The notes: generated by a model from the letters alone, not told the origin. Positions 28,417-36,590 are shown, counted from the stretch's first letter. The stretch is DNA of 64,000 nt from Actinoallomurus soli (GCF_024055715.1 NZ_JAMXMV010000001.1:434001-498000), one strand, 5' to 3'. Translations and numbers: made by a program.

Positions 28417-29616
28417 ATGCGGTTCCGGCTTGCGCCCACGCCCGCCCAGGAGCAGGCGCTGCTGGAGCACTGCTCGCACGCCCGTTATGTGTGGAATCTC
28501 GCGGTGGAGCAGCATCGGCATTGGCGGCCGGGCCGGCAGAGTGCGCCGGGTTATGCGGAGCAGTCGCGTCAGTTGACCGAGGCGAGGAAGGCGTTTGCGT
28601 GGCTGGGGGCGGGGTCGCAGACGGTGCAGCAGCAGGCGTTGCGTGACTTCGCCCAGGCCATGAGCAACTTCTTCGCCGGGACGCACCGGCGGCCGACCTG
28701 GCGCAAGGCGGGCGTGCATGAGGGGTTCCGGATCGTCGGGCAGCGCGGCAAGGCCTGGGATGTGCGCCGGTTGTCCCGCAAGGTCGGGCAGGTGTGGATT
28801 CCGAAGGTCGGCTGGGTGCGGTTCCGCTGGTCCCGGCAGGTGTCTGGCATCGCGAAGTCGTTTCGGGTGAGGCGGGATCGGGCGGGGCGCTGGCATGTGT
28901 GCTTCGCGGTGATCCCGCCGCCCGTCGAGGGGCCGGGTACGGGTGAGGTCGTCGGCGTTGATCGTGGGGTGGCGGTCTCGGCGGCCTTGTCCACCGGCGA
29001 GCGGCTGTCGGTGCCGGGTCTGCGTGCCACCGAGGCCAGCCGTATGCGGCGGTTGCAGCGCCGGCTGGCGTGCGCGGAGCGCGGGTCGAACCGCCGCGCC
29101 CGGGTCAAGGCCGTGATCGCCCGGTTGAAGGCGCGTGAGAGCGATCGGCGTAAGGACTGGGTGGAGCAGACCTCCACTGATCTGGCCCGCCGGTTCGATC
29201 TGATCGGGGTCGAGGACCTGAAGGTCAAGAACATGGTGCGGTCCGCGCGCGGCACGACCGCCGCGCCGGGCACGAACGTGCGCGCCAAGGCCGGGCTGAA
29301 TCGCTCCATCCACGCCGCCGGTTGGGGTCTGCTCGTGACCCGTCTGGAGCAGAAGGCGCCGGGCCGGGTGGAGAAGGTCAATCCCGCGTACACGTCTCAG
29401 ACCTGTCATGCCTGTGGGCACTGCGCTGCGGAGAGCCGCGAGAGCCAAGCGGTTTTTCGTTGTCGCGCCTGCGGGCATGTCGATCACGCGGATGTGAACG
29501 CGGCCAAGAACATCAGAGACATCGCCGTCGGGCGGACGGTGACAGCGCGGGGAGCCCTCCAGCCGTTGGGCGGGGCTGTGAACCGCGAACCTCAACCTGT
29601 TCTCTCCTGCGGGTAG
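28417..29616 (+). CDS. tnpB: TnpB RNA-guided nuclease
   Basis: TnpB protein of 399 residues, the RNA-guided endonuclease of IS200/IS605 elements and ancestor of Cas12. The RuvC catalytic residues are all present: Asp182 (GVDRG), Glu266 (GVEDLKV) and Asp359 ([10 protein letters not shown]). The zinc finger is complete with Cys330, Cys333, Cys349 and Cys352. The N-terminal domain begins at [20 protein letters not shown] without truncation. TAGGGT ends six bases before the ATG, so the message may start leaderless. All features suggest an active nuclease. Its usual role is to cut the empty donor site and so help the element persist. Confidence 0.93.
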   Translation: MRFRLAPTPAQEQALLEHCSHARYVWNLAVEQHRHWRPGRQSAPGYAEQSRQLTEARKAFAWLGAGSQTVQQQALRDFAQAMSNFFAGTHRRPTWRKAGVHEGFRIVGQRGKAWDVRRLSRKVGQVWIPKVGWVRFRWSRQVSGIAKSFRVRRDRAGRWHVCFAVIPPPVEGPGTGEVVGVDRGVAVSAALSTGERLSVPGLRATEASRMRRLQRRLACAERGSNRRARVKAVIARLKARESDRRKDWVEQTSTDLARRFDLIGVEDLKVKNMVRSARGTTAAPGTNVRAKAGLNRSIHAAGWGLLVTRLEQKAPGRVEKVNPAYTSQTCHACGHCAAESRESQAVFRCRACGHVDHADVNAAKNIRDIAVGRTVTARGALQPLGGAVNREPQPVLSCG

Positions 29617-29659
29617 GGATCGGGTTGGAATCCCCCGCCTTCAGGCGGGGGAGGGCGTC
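29500..29659 (+). ncRNA. Predicted omega/reRNA of TnpB
   Basis: In TnpB systems the guide RNA is made from the 3' end of tnpB through the right end of the element, with the guide read from the DNA just outside. By that rule the scaffold would lie in about 29500-29659, including the right-end hairpin, and the guide would begin with AACCGGGGCGAGGACGTCAC from folD. The boundaries are inferred from the family and cannot be proven from sequence alone. Confidence 0.4.
29632..29651 (+). repeat. Right-end hairpin of the element
   Basis: CCCCCGCC, loop TTCA, GGCGGGGG: a perfect 8-4-8 hairpin a few bases inside the right end, sharing the loop and the GGxGGGGxGAGG outline with the left hairpin. Confidence 0.8.
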
Positions 29660-29876
29660 AACCGGGGCGAGGACGTCACCCGGAGCCGTCGTGATCGACG
29701 CCGGGTCCAATCCCGGCAACGTCGGGGACGTGGACTTCGAGACCGCCCGGACCCGCGCGAGCCTCATCACCCCCGTGCCCGGCGGCGTCGGCCCCATGAC
29801 GATCGCCGTCCTACTCGAGCAGACCGTCGACGCGGCGGCCCGCCAACTCGGCGTGGACCTCGGCGAAGCGGGGTGA
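29660..29876 (+). pseudogene. folD: folD 3' fragment with frameshift
   Basis: C-terminal 70 or so codons of the interrupted folD, ending with the typical [20 protein letters not shown] and [16 protein letters not shown]. Read from the repaired junction the frame begins NRGEDVT, but to continue into [17 protein letters not shown] two bases are missing (or one is extra) near 29676-29683, in the run CACCCGG. So even precise excision of the element would not restore the gene unless the shift is a sequencing error. Confidence 0.85.
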
Positions 29877-30026
29877 GCGCACGCCTGCGACGCTGAGGCT
29901 GGTCGTCGTGGTGTTGCCGTCCGTTATGCGTAGGTTGTTGAATCTTGGGGCGATCGCGCGACTCCCGGTGGGCATCTTCCGCACGGCGGCGCTAACCTCG
30001 ATCGACACTCGAACACAGGGGGAGAC

Positions 30027-30971
30027 GTGCCTGACCTGTCGACCTTCGCAGACACGGCCGTATCACCGGCCGAGCTCCGCGGCTTCCTGCACGGTCTGCC
30101 GCCGGTGGACCAGGTGGGAGCGGAGGAGCGGGCCGCGCGGCTGGCGACCCGTTCGATCAAGAAGTCGGCGAAGGCGTACGCGATCGACCTGGCGATCTCG
30201 ATGGTCGACCTGACGACGCTCGAAGGCGCGGACACCCCCGGCAAGGTGCGGGCCCTGTGCGCGAAGGCGGCCCATCCGGATCCGGCCGACGCGAGCGCGC
30301 CGAAGGTCGCGGCGGTCTGCGTCTACTCCGACCTCGTCGGCGAGGCGGTCCGCGCCCTGGACGGCACGGGGATCGGGGTCGCCAGCGTCGCGACCGCGTT
30401 CCCGTCGGGGCGGGCGCCGCTCGACGCCAAGCTCGCCGACACCCGCCGGGCGATCGACGACGGCGCCTCCGAGATCGACATGGTGATCGACCGCGGCGCG
30501 TTCCTCGCCGGCGACCACCGGAAGGTGTTCGACGAGATCGTCGCGATCAAGGCCGAGTGCGGCGACGCGCACCTGAAGGTCATCCTGGAGACCGGCGAGC
30601 TGGCCACCTACGACAACGTCCGGCGCGCGTCGTGGCTGGCGATGCTGGCCGGCGCCGACTTCATCAAGACGAGCACGGGCAAGGTGAGCCCGGCCGCCAC
30701 CCTGCCGGTCACCCTGATCATGCTGGAGGCCGTGCGCGACTTCCGCGCCGCGACCGGCCGCCAGGTGGGCGTCAAGCCGGCGGGCGGCATCCGTACGACC
30801 AAGGACGCCGTCAAGTACCTCGTGCTCGTGAACGAGACGGCCGGGCCGGACTGGCTGACGCCCGACTGGTTCCGGCTGGGCGCGTCCAGCCTCCTCAACG
30901 ACCTGCTGATGCAGCGCCACAAGCTCACGACCGGCGTGTACGGCGGTCCCGACTACTTCACCCTGGACTGA
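30027..30971 (+). CDS. deoC: Deoxyribose-phosphate aldolase
   Basis: Class I aldolase that splits 2-deoxyribose 5-phosphate into glyceraldehyde 3-phosphate and acetaldehyde. In the 314-residue protein the Schiff-base Lys is in ADFIKTSTGK and the second catalytic Lys in QVGVKPAGGIRT; EIDMVIDRG is the strand with the conserved Asp. GTG start behind GGGGGAG. The following two genes are aldehyde dehydrogenases, so the operon probably routes the acetaldehyde or related aldehydes from deoxynucleoside breakdown to acids. Confidence 0.94.
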   Translation: MPDLSTFADTAVSPAELRGFLHGLPPVDQVGAEERAARLATRSIKKSAKAYAIDLAISMVDLTTLEGADTPGKVRALCAKAAHPDPADASAPKVAAVCVYSDLVGEAVRALDGTGIGVASVATAFPSGRAPLDAKLADTRRAIDDGASEIDMVIDRGAFLAGDHRKVFDEIVAIKAECGDAHLKVILETGELATYDNVRRASWLAMLAGADFIKTSTGKVSPAATLPVTLIMLEAVRDFRAATGRQVGVKPAGGIRTTKDAVKYLVLVNETAGPDWLTPDWFRLGASSLLNDLLMQRHKLTTGVYGGPDYFTLD

Positions 30972-30975
30972 TCGG

Positions 30976-32400
30976 ATGAGTTTCGAGTACGCCCCCGCGC
31001 CGGAGTCACGGGACATCGTCGACCTCAAGCCGTCCTACGGCCTGTACGTCGACGGGGAGTTCGTGGAGGCGAAGAACACCTTCAAGACGATCAACCCGGC
31101 CACCGAGGAGACCCTGGCCGAGGTCGCCGAGGCCGGCGCCGACGACGTCGACCGCGCCGTCGCGGCGGCCCGCCGCGCGTACGACACGGTCTGGGGCCCG
31201 ATGCCGGGTGCCGAGCGGGCGAAGTACCTCTTCCGGATCGCGCGGCTGATCCAGGAGCGGTCCCGCGAGCTGGCGGTCCTGGAGTCCATCGACAACGGCA
31301 AGCCGATCCGCGAGTCGCGGGACGTCGACCTGCCGCTGGTCGCCGCGCACTTCTTCTACTACGCGGGCTGGGCCGACAAGCTCCCGTACGCAGGGTTCGG
31401 CCCCGACCCGAGGCCGCTGGGCGTCGCCGGGCAGGTCATCCCCTGGAACTTCCCGCTGCTCATGCTCGCGTGGAAGATCGCGCCGGCGCTGGCCTGCGGC
31501 AACACGGTCGTCCTGAAGCCGGCCGAGACGACGCCGCTGACGGCGCTGGCGTTCGCCGAGATCTGCGCGCAGGCGGAGCTGCCGCCCGGCGTCGTGAACA
31601 TCCTCACCGGGGCGGGGGAGACGGGCCGCGCGCTGGTCGAGCACCCCGGCGTCGACAAGGTCGCCTTCACCGGCTCCACCGAGGTCGGCCGGCAGATCGC
31701 CCGCTCGGTCGCCGGCACGGGCAAGAGGCTCACGCTGGAGCTGGGCGGCAAGGCGGCGAACATCGTCTTCGACGACGCGCCCCTCGACCAGGCCGTCGAG
31801 GGCATCGTCAACGGGATCTTCTTCAACCAGGGCCACGTGTGCTGCGCCGGATCGCGGCTGCTCGCCCAGGAGTCGGTCGCCGACGAGCTGCTCGACCGGC
31901 TGAAGGCGCGCATGGCGACGCTGCGGGTCGGCGACCCCCTGGACAAGAACACCGACGTCGGCGCGATCAACTCCGCCGCCCAGCTCGCGAAGATCCGAGA
32001 GCTGTCCGACAGCGGCGAGGTGGAGGGGGCGACCCGCTGGTCCCCGGCGTGTGAACTGCCCGAGCGCGGGTTCTGGTTCGCGCCGACCGTGTTCACCGGG
32101 GTCGCGGCGTCGCACCGGATCGCCCGCGAGGAGATCTTCGGGCCGGTCCTGTCGGTGCTGACGTTCCGCACCCCGGCCGAGGCGGTCGAGAAGGCCAACA
32201 ACACCCCGTACGGCCTGTCGGCGGGCATCTGGACCGACAAGGGGTCGCGGATCCTGTGGGCGGCCGAGCGGCTCCGGGCCGGGGTCGTCTGGGCGAACAC
32301 CTTCAACAAGTTCGATCCCGCCTCGCCCTTCGGCGGGTACAAGGAGTCCGGTTTCGGGCGCGAGGGCGGACGGCACGGACTGGAGGCGTACCTGCGGTGA
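30976..32400 (+). CDS. Aldehyde dehydrogenase
   Basis: NAD(P)-dependent aldehyde dehydrogenase, 474 residues, five bases after deoC. The catalytic Cys is in GHVCCAGSRLL (Cys289/290), the general base Glu in LELGGKAAN, and the nucleotide site in PWNFPLLMLAWKIAPALACG and FTGSTEVGRQIA. The C-terminal oligomerisation strand PFGGYKESGFGREGG is complete. It is slightly short in the segment around residue 340 compared with typical members. Together with deoC it suggests oxidation of acetaldehyde from deoxyribose use. Confidence 0.92.
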   Translation: MSFEYAPAPESRDIVDLKPSYGLYVDGEFVEAKNTFKTINPATEETLAEVAEAGADDVDRAVAAARRAYDTVWGPMPGAERAKYLFRIARLIQERSRELAVLESIDNGKPIRESRDVDLPLVAAHFFYYAGWADKLPYAGFGPDPRPLGVAGQVIPWNFPLLMLAWKIAPALACGNTVVLKPAETTPLTALAFAEICAQAELPPGVVNILTGAGETGRALVEHPGVDKVAFTGSTEVGRQIARSVAGTGKRLTLELGGKAANIVFDDAPLDQAVEGIVNGIFFNQGHVCCAGSRLLAQESVADELLDRLKARMATLRVGDPLDKNTDVGAINSAAQLAKIRELSDSGEVEGATRWSPACELPERGFWFAPTVFTGVAASHRIAREEIFGPVLSVLTFRTPAEAVEKANNTPYGLSAGIWTDKGSRILWAAERLRAGVVWANTFNKFDPASPFGGYKESGFGREGGRHGLEAYLR

Positions 32401-33251
32401 GCGAGCGGTTGAGTGTTCGCAAGACCTACAAGCTGTTCATCGGGGGAGCGTTCCCCCGGTCGGAGTCCGGCAGGACCGTCATCGTGAACGACGCCAAGGG
32501 CAGGTTCCTGGCCAACGCCGCGCGGGCCTCCCGCAAGGACGTACGGGACGCGGTCGTGGCCGCGCGCAAGGCGCAGGCCGGCTGGGCGGCGCGGACCGGC
32601 TACAACCGCGGCCAGATCCTCTACCGCGTCGCGGAGATGCTGGAGGGGCGGCGCGGCCAGTTCGTCGAGGAGCTGCGCGGCGCCGGCCTCGGCAAGACGG
32701 CCGCCGCCGTGGAGGTGGACGCGGCGATCGACCGGTGGGTCTGGTACGCCGGGTGGGCCGACAAGATCGCCCAGGTGACGGGGTCGGCCAACGCCGTCTC
32801 CGGCCCGTTCTTCAACTTCTCCACGCCCGAGCCCACCGGCGTCGTCGGGGTGATCGCCCCCGACTCGCCGCTGCTGGGGCTGGTCTCGGTGCTCGCCCCG
32901 GTCGTCGTGACCGGCAACACCGCGGTCGTCGTCGCCTCGGAGTCCGCGCCGCTCCCGGCGATCACCCTGGCCGAGGTGCTCGCCACCTCCGACGTGCCCG
33001 GCGGCGTGATCAATCTGCTCACCGGCCACCGCGCCGAGCTGGCCCCCTGGCTGGCCTCGCACCAGGACGTCAACGCGATCGACCTGACCGGCGCGCCCGG
33101 CGACCTGGCGGCGGACTGCGAGCGGGCGGCGGCGGACAACCTCAAGCGGGTGCACCGCCCCGGCGACGCCGACTGGTCCGCCGACCCCGGCACCGCGCGG
33201 ATGACCGCGTTCCTGGAGACGAAGACCGTCTGGCACCCGGTCGGTGTCTGA
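32397..33251 (+). CDS. Shortened ALDH-family protein without catalytic domain
   Basis: ALDH relative of 284 residues that overlaps the previous stop by four bases. It retains the N-terminal coenzyme-binding region (YKLFIGGAFPRSESGRTVIV, GVVGVIAPDSPLLGLV, VTGNTAVVVASESAPLPA, GGVINLLTGHR) but ends without the domain that carries the catalytic Cys and Glu motifs. The reading frame is clean, with no sign of a frameshift, so it looks like a stable short form, not a decaying gene. A role as a partner or regulatory subunit of the full ALDH upstream is possible. The stop codon lies in the first unit of a tandem repeat. Confidence 0.82.
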   Translation: MSERLSVRKTYKLFIGGAFPRSESGRTVIVNDAKGRFLANAARASRKDVRDAVVAARKAQAGWAARTGYNRGQILYRVAEMLEGRRGQFVEELRGAGLGKTAAAVEVDAAIDRWVWYAGWADKIAQVTGSANAVSGPFFNFSTPEPTGVVGVIAPDSPLLGLVSVLAPVVVTGNTAVVVASESAPLPAITLAEVLATSDVPGGVINLLTGHRAELAPWLASHQDVNAIDLTGAPGDLAADCERAAADNLKRVHRPGDADWSADPGTARMTAFLETKTVWHPVGV

Positions 33252-33314
33252 ACGCGCCGCCCGTCTGAACGCGCCGCCCGTCTGAACGCGCCGCCCGTCT
33301 GAACGCGCCGCCCG
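33247..33314. repeat. Four exact 17-bp tandem repeats
   Basis: The unit TCTGAACGCGCCGCCCG occurs four times without a mismatch at 33247, 33264, 33281 and 33298. The TGA inside the first unit (33249-33251) is the stop codon of the short ALDH gene, so the array starts right at the end of that gene. A smaller doubled motif, CGGGCCGTCGT, follows at about 33320-33351. Confidence 0.95.
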
Positions 33315-33383
33315 TCTCAGCGGGCCGTCGTCGTCCCGGCGGGCCGTCGTCTCAGGGCGCGGGCTCGCCTGGGCGCGCCGGCG

Positions 33384-33959
33384 TCAGTTGTCGCGCCAGC
33401 GGTCGCGGGGGGACGGGTCCGGGAGCTCGTCCTCGTCGTCGGCCGCGGCGGCGATGGTCTCCCAGAAGGCGGCGTGCGCCTGCTCGTGGAGGATGCCGAG
33501 GGAGAGCGTGTGGTCGCAGGACCGGCCCGGCCCGTCGGCGTCCAGTGCCGCGCGCCGCCGGCGGTACCGCTCGACCTTGTCCCGGTGCCGCTCGGCCTGG
33601 CTGCGGGCGAGGCGCAGGAGATCCTCCGGCTCACCGAGGTCGGCGAACGCCAGCCTGAGCTGCGCGGGGTCGCGGTTGTCGGCCGGGGGCGCCTCGGGCG
33701 CCGCCAGCCACGCGCGCAGCGCCCGTTCGCCCTCGGGGGTGAGGTGGAAGAAGCGCCGCCGTCTGCCGCCCTCCTCGGCCTCCTCGCGCAGCAGGCCCAG
33801 CTCCGCGAGCCGGGGCGGATCCCGGTAGAGCTGAGCGTGGGGGATCGGCCAGAAGAACCCGACGCTCTCCTCGACCCGCGCCTTCAGCTCGTACGGGGTC
33901 ATGGGGCCGTGCCGGGCGATCAGGCCGAGCACCACGTAGGCCGACATGCTCAACTCCAC
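33384..33959 (-). CDS. PadR-family transcription regulator
   Basis: PadR-like regulator of 191 residues: winged-helix domain at about residues 5-80 (MSAYVVLGLIARHGPMTPYE, SVGFFWPIPHAQLYRDPPRL) and a C-terminal helical dimerisation domain with a coiled-coil region around LARSQAERHRDKVERYRRRR. GTG at 33959 is chosen because AGGAGG lies five to six bases upstream; this also removes an overlap with the deacetylase gene behind it. Target genes unknown; the next leftward-reading gene behind it is the polysaccharide deacetylase. Confidence 0.86.
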   Translation of the reverse strand: MELSMSAYVVLGLIARHGPMTPYELKARVEESVGFFWPIPHAQLYRDPPRLAELGLLREEAEEGGRRRRFFHLTPEGERALRAWLAAPEAPPADNRDPAQLRLAFADLGEPEDLLRLARSQAERHRDKVERYRRRRAALDADGPGRSCDHTLSLGILHEQAHAAFWETIAAAADDEDELPDPSPRDRWRDN

Positions 33960-34029
33960 CCGCGCCTCCTGGCGGCCGTCGTCCGCGAGACCGTCTCGTC
34001 GTCTCTCCCCCATACCCCGGCCCATCGCG

Positions 34030-34884
34030 CTACTCGAAATATTGCGGGGGGAGATGGTCACGTACCGCGGCCGGAGTGAACCCCTGCTTCTTGATCGAGC
34101 GGAGCATCCGCTTGAAGTCGGCGGTCATGTTCGGGTTGAAGTGCACCAGGATGATGTCGCCCCGGTGCAGCTTGCCGGCCACCTGGTAGGCGATGCTCCC
34201 GTTGCTGACCACCTCGCGCCAGAAGAAGACGGCCTTCATCCCGCAGTCCCGCGCGGCCCGTAGCGTGTCGTGGTCGGTCGAGCCGTACGGCGCGCGGAAC
34301 AGCGTCGGGCGCGCGCCGTACTGCTTGGTGTAGATGTCGGCCGCGTCGCAGATCTCCTGCTTCTGCCGCTTGTACGACAGCTTGGGCATGTACGGGTGCG
34401 TCATCGTGTGATCCTCGATGAGCGCGCCCGCCTGCTGGAGCTCGCGGAAGTACCCGTAGTCCTTCTTGACCGCCATGTTCGCCAGGAACAGCGTCACGGG
34501 GATCCGCTCGTCGCGGATCAGCCGGACGAAGTCGGCGTCCTTCTCCCAGCCGTCGTCGATGGTGATGAAGACGATCTTGTCCTGGGTCGGGATGCGGCTG
34601 ATGACCGGGGGCAGTCCGTCGCGCGACCGGGGGATCGGCGAGGGGGAGGTCGCGGTGGGCGATCCGCTCGGCGTCGCCGACGCCGAAGGCGACGCGGAGG
34701 GGGACGGGGGAGCCGGAGAGGACGGCGGCCCGTGGCCGGGGGTCTGGCTCGGTGCGCCGTCACCCGCTCCTCGTGAGGCGACCGGCGCGGCCGTTCTGGT
34801 GCGGGCGCCGTTGTGGCAGGCCGCCAGGCCGCCCGCGGTGAGCACGGCGAGGGCGGCCGCGGTCAGAGTACGCAGTTGTGGCAT
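34030..34884 (-). CDS. Polysaccharide deacetylase lipoprotein
   Basis: Secreted family-4 carbohydrate esterase (NodB fold), 284 residues. The N-terminus is a lipoprotein signal with lipobox LAAC (Cys23), followed by a Pro/Ser/Thr-rich linker to about residue 85. The deacetylase domain has the metal/catalytic motifs TIDDGW (Asp110, Asp111), HTMTH (His159, His163) and FRAPYGS, and ends with GDIILVHFNPNMTADFKRML. It should remove acetyl groups from a cell-wall or extracellular polysaccharide on the outer membrane face. A paralogue lies immediately upstream. Confidence 0.9.
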   Translation of the reverse strand: MPQLRTLTAAALAVLTAGGLAACHNGARTRTAAPVASRGAGDGAPSQTPGHGPPSSPAPPSPSASPSASATPSGSPTATSPSPIPRSRDGLPPVISRIPTQDKIVFITIDDGWEKDADFVRLIRDERIPVTLFLANMAVKKDYGYFRELQQAGALIEDHTMTHPYMPKLSYKRQKQEICDAADIYTKQYGARPTLFRAPYGSTDHDTLRAARDCGMKAVFFWREVVSNGSIAYQVAGKLHRGDIILVHFNPNMTADFKRMLRSIKKQGFTPAAVRDHLPPQYFE

Positions 34885-34981
34885 CGGATGTTCCTCTGGA
34901 ACGGCGATACGTCGGTTACCAGGCTGTCCCGATTCGAGGGGGTACCAACCTGTTCGTGCCGGGGTGTGGACGTGGGATGGC

Positions 34982-35812
34982 TCACCCCGCCGCCTCTCCG
35001 CCCAGCGAACGGGGCAGGTAGTTCTGCAGCGCCGCGGGCCGCAGTCCCGCCTGCCGGATCCAGGTGAGCAGGCGCTGGAAGTCGCCGGCGAGGCCGGGGC
35101 GGAAGTGCATCAGGATGATGTCGCCGGCCCGCAGGTCCGAGCCGCCGTCCATGCGGGCCAGCTTCCCGGACAGGCCGTTGTAGAACTCCACGGACCAGAT
35201 GACGACCGACTTCATCCCGCAGTCGCGGGCCGCCGTCCGGGTGACCTGGTCGTACGATCCGCCGGGCGGCCGGAAGATCTGGGGCCGCCGCCCGTACTGC
35301 CGGGCGTCGATGTCGGCCGAATCGCAGATCTGCCGGTGCTGCGCCTCCGAGGACAGCCGCCGCATGTCGTTGTACGGCGCGGCGTGGTCCATGGTGTGGT
35401 CCTGGATCGCCGCGCCGGCGTGCTGCAGCGCCCAGAAGTACTCATAGCCGGTGCGTGCCGCCTGGTCGGTGAGGAAGACCATGATCGGCACCCGCTGTGT
35501 CCGGACCTCCTCGACGAAGCGGGTGTCGTGCTCCCAGCCGTCGTCGATGGTGATGAAGACGACCTTGTCGTTCGTCTTGATCCGGTCGACCACCGGCGGC
35601 AGGCCGTCACCGCGCCGCTCGTACGACACCTGCCAGGTGCCGGGCTTCGGCGCGGGCCAGTGCGGCGGCGCCATGACCTGCGCCATCGCGGGCGGACCCG
35701 CGGGCTGCGAGTGAGAATCCTCGACCCGTCCCCGGACGTCGGGCCACACGCCGGAGGCCACTCCGATCGCCGCCGCCAGCACGCACGACGCGATCAACCG
35801 CATTTCACGCAT
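34982..35812 (-). CDS. Polysaccharide deacetylase, secreted paralogue
   Basis: Second NodB-type deacetylase, 276 residues from ATG 35812, clearly related to the gene at 34030 along the whole catalytic domain (GDGLPPVVDRIKTNDKVVFI versus RDGLPPVISRIPTQDKIVFI). Motifs: TIDDGWEHD (Asp90, Asp91), HTMDH (His139, His143) and FRPPGGS. The N-terminus has a hydrophobic segment at residues 5-23 without a lipobox, so it is secreted or anchored by a signal helix instead of a lipid. The two genes probably arose by duplication and then diverged in anchoring. Confidence 0.88.
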   Translation of the reverse strand: MREMRLIASCVLAAAIGVASGVWPDVRGRVEDSHSQPAGPPAMAQVMAPPHWPAPKPGTWQVSYERRGDGLPPVVDRIKTNDKVVFITIDDGWEHDTRFVEEVRTQRVPIMVFLTDQAARTGYEYFWALQHAGAAIQDHTMDHAAPYNDMRRLSSEAQHRQICDSADIDARQYGRRPQIFRPPGGSYDQVTRTAARDCGMKSVVIWSVEFYNGLSGKLARMDGGSDLRAGDIILMHFRPGLAGDFQRLLTWIRQAGLRPAALQNYLPRSLGGEAAG

Positions 35813-35953
35813 CCATCCCAGCTTCCCCTCAGTGGATCTTAAGTATCCGCATAGGGGTTGATGCCCGAAAGTGGCGGTCAGGTTCGAGCGAACCTTCTTC
35901 ACTTCCCGGGCGGTGGCGGGCCGCGGGGCGGTGGGAGGGAGGGAAGGGGCGGT

Positions 35954-36535
35954 TCAGCCCGCGCCGAGGGAGCGCAGCAGTGTGGTGCTCAGGGCGTTCA
36001 CCGTCGCGTCCGGCACCGGCCTGGCGTCGGGCCCCTCGGTGAAGTACTGGAGGAACGCCTGCTGGAAGCAGGCGCCGGTCAGCAGGGCGGCGGCCGCGTC
36101 GGTGTCGGCGCCGGCCGGGATCCGCCCGAGGTCGCGTTCGGCGCGCAGGTAGGCGGCGAACCGGCGGACCAGGTGCTCCGGCCCGGCGCCGTACTGGCGC
36201 AGCGACTCGCGCTGGGCGGCCATGAGCCGCGGATCACCCAGGAGCGAGCCGAGCATCGGCAGGGCCTCCAGGTAGAAGTCGGCGATGGCCCGCGTCAGCG
36301 CGGCGACGGTCTCGGCGACGCTCCCGGTGCCGGGGCGCGGGGCCATGCGGGCGAAGCCGGGCATCCGCTCGCGCAGGACGGCGAGCATCAGTTCCGTCTT
36401 GTCGCTGAAGTGCTTGTAGAGGGCCGCCTCGGACAGGCCTGCCGCCTTGGCGATCTCCTTGGTGGTGGTGCGCGCGACGCCGCGTTCGCGCATCAGGCCG
36501 GCGGCGGCGTCGAGGATGCGATCCCGGGTCGTCAC
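35954..36535 (-). CDS. TetR-family transcription regulator
   Basis: TetR-type repressor of 193 residues with the N-terminal helix-turn-helix at about 25-45 (TTKEIAKAAGLSEAALYKHF) and an all-helical ligand domain. GTG start behind AGGGGG. It is divergent from the NAD(P)H-binding gene at 36640 and a semi-palindrome lies between them, so it most likely represses itself and that gene. Inducer unknown. Confidence 0.9.
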   Translation of the reverse strand: MTTRDRILDAAAGLMRERGVARTTTKEIAKAAGLSEAALYKHFSDKTELMLAVLRERMPGFARMAPRPGTGSVAETVAALTRAIADFYLEALPMLGSLLGDPRLMAAQRESLRQYGAGPEHLVRRFAAYLRAERDLGRIPAGADTDAAAALLTGACFQQAFLQYFTEGPDARPVPDATVNALSTTLLRSLGAG

Positions 36536-36574
36536 GGTCCCCCTTGGTCTGCGAGCTTTGCTCCATTATGGTGG

Positions 36575-36590
36575 TTAGTAAGCACTCACT
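36575..36590. promoter_or_regulatory. TetR operator candidate
   Basis: TTAGTAAGCACTCACT is an imperfect palindrome (outer AGT..AG and CT..ACT halves match) in the 104-base gap between the divergent TetR and NAD(P)H-binding genes. The surrounding 60 bases are markedly AT-richer than the genes. A CATAAT box on the minus strand lies next to it and could be the regulator's -10. Confidence 0.45.

Larger units (their letters stand above)
28326..29659 (+). mobile_element. tnpB-only IS200/IS605-like element
   Basis: A 1334-bp insertion inside folD containing only a tnpB gene; no Y1 transposase tnpA is present, so it depends on a tnpA in trans. Removing it rejoins TTCATC to AACCGG and restores the FolD line FINRGEDV, which sets the ends to within two bases (the TC next to each junction is ambiguous: 28324-28326 and 29657-29659). 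There is no target duplication, as expected for this family. Both ends carry subterminal 8-bp hairpins with an identical TTCA loop. The left flank TTCAT would be the insertion target and likely TAM. Confidence 0.85.

Noticed and set aside
28344-29651. End hairpins of the tnpB element taken as intrinsic terminators
   Set aside because: They are a matched pair with the same loop at the two ends of an insertion and no T-run follows, so they fit transposon ends better.
29700-29720. tRNA-like T-arm sequence GGGTCCAATCCCGG
   Set aside because: It is in frame in the folD remnant (AGSNPGN) and no acceptor, D or anticodon arms surround it.
32397-33251. Short ALDH gene as a frameshifted pseudogene
   Set aside because: The frame is uninterrupted, codon use is normal, it is translationally coupled to the gene before it, and the sequence after its stop does not resemble the missing catalytic domain in any frame.
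33247-33314. Tandem repeats considered as a CRISPR array
   Set aside because: The units are directly adjacent with no spacers, the unit is only 17 bp, and there are no cas genes. The same holds for the 36-bp and 45-bp arrays.
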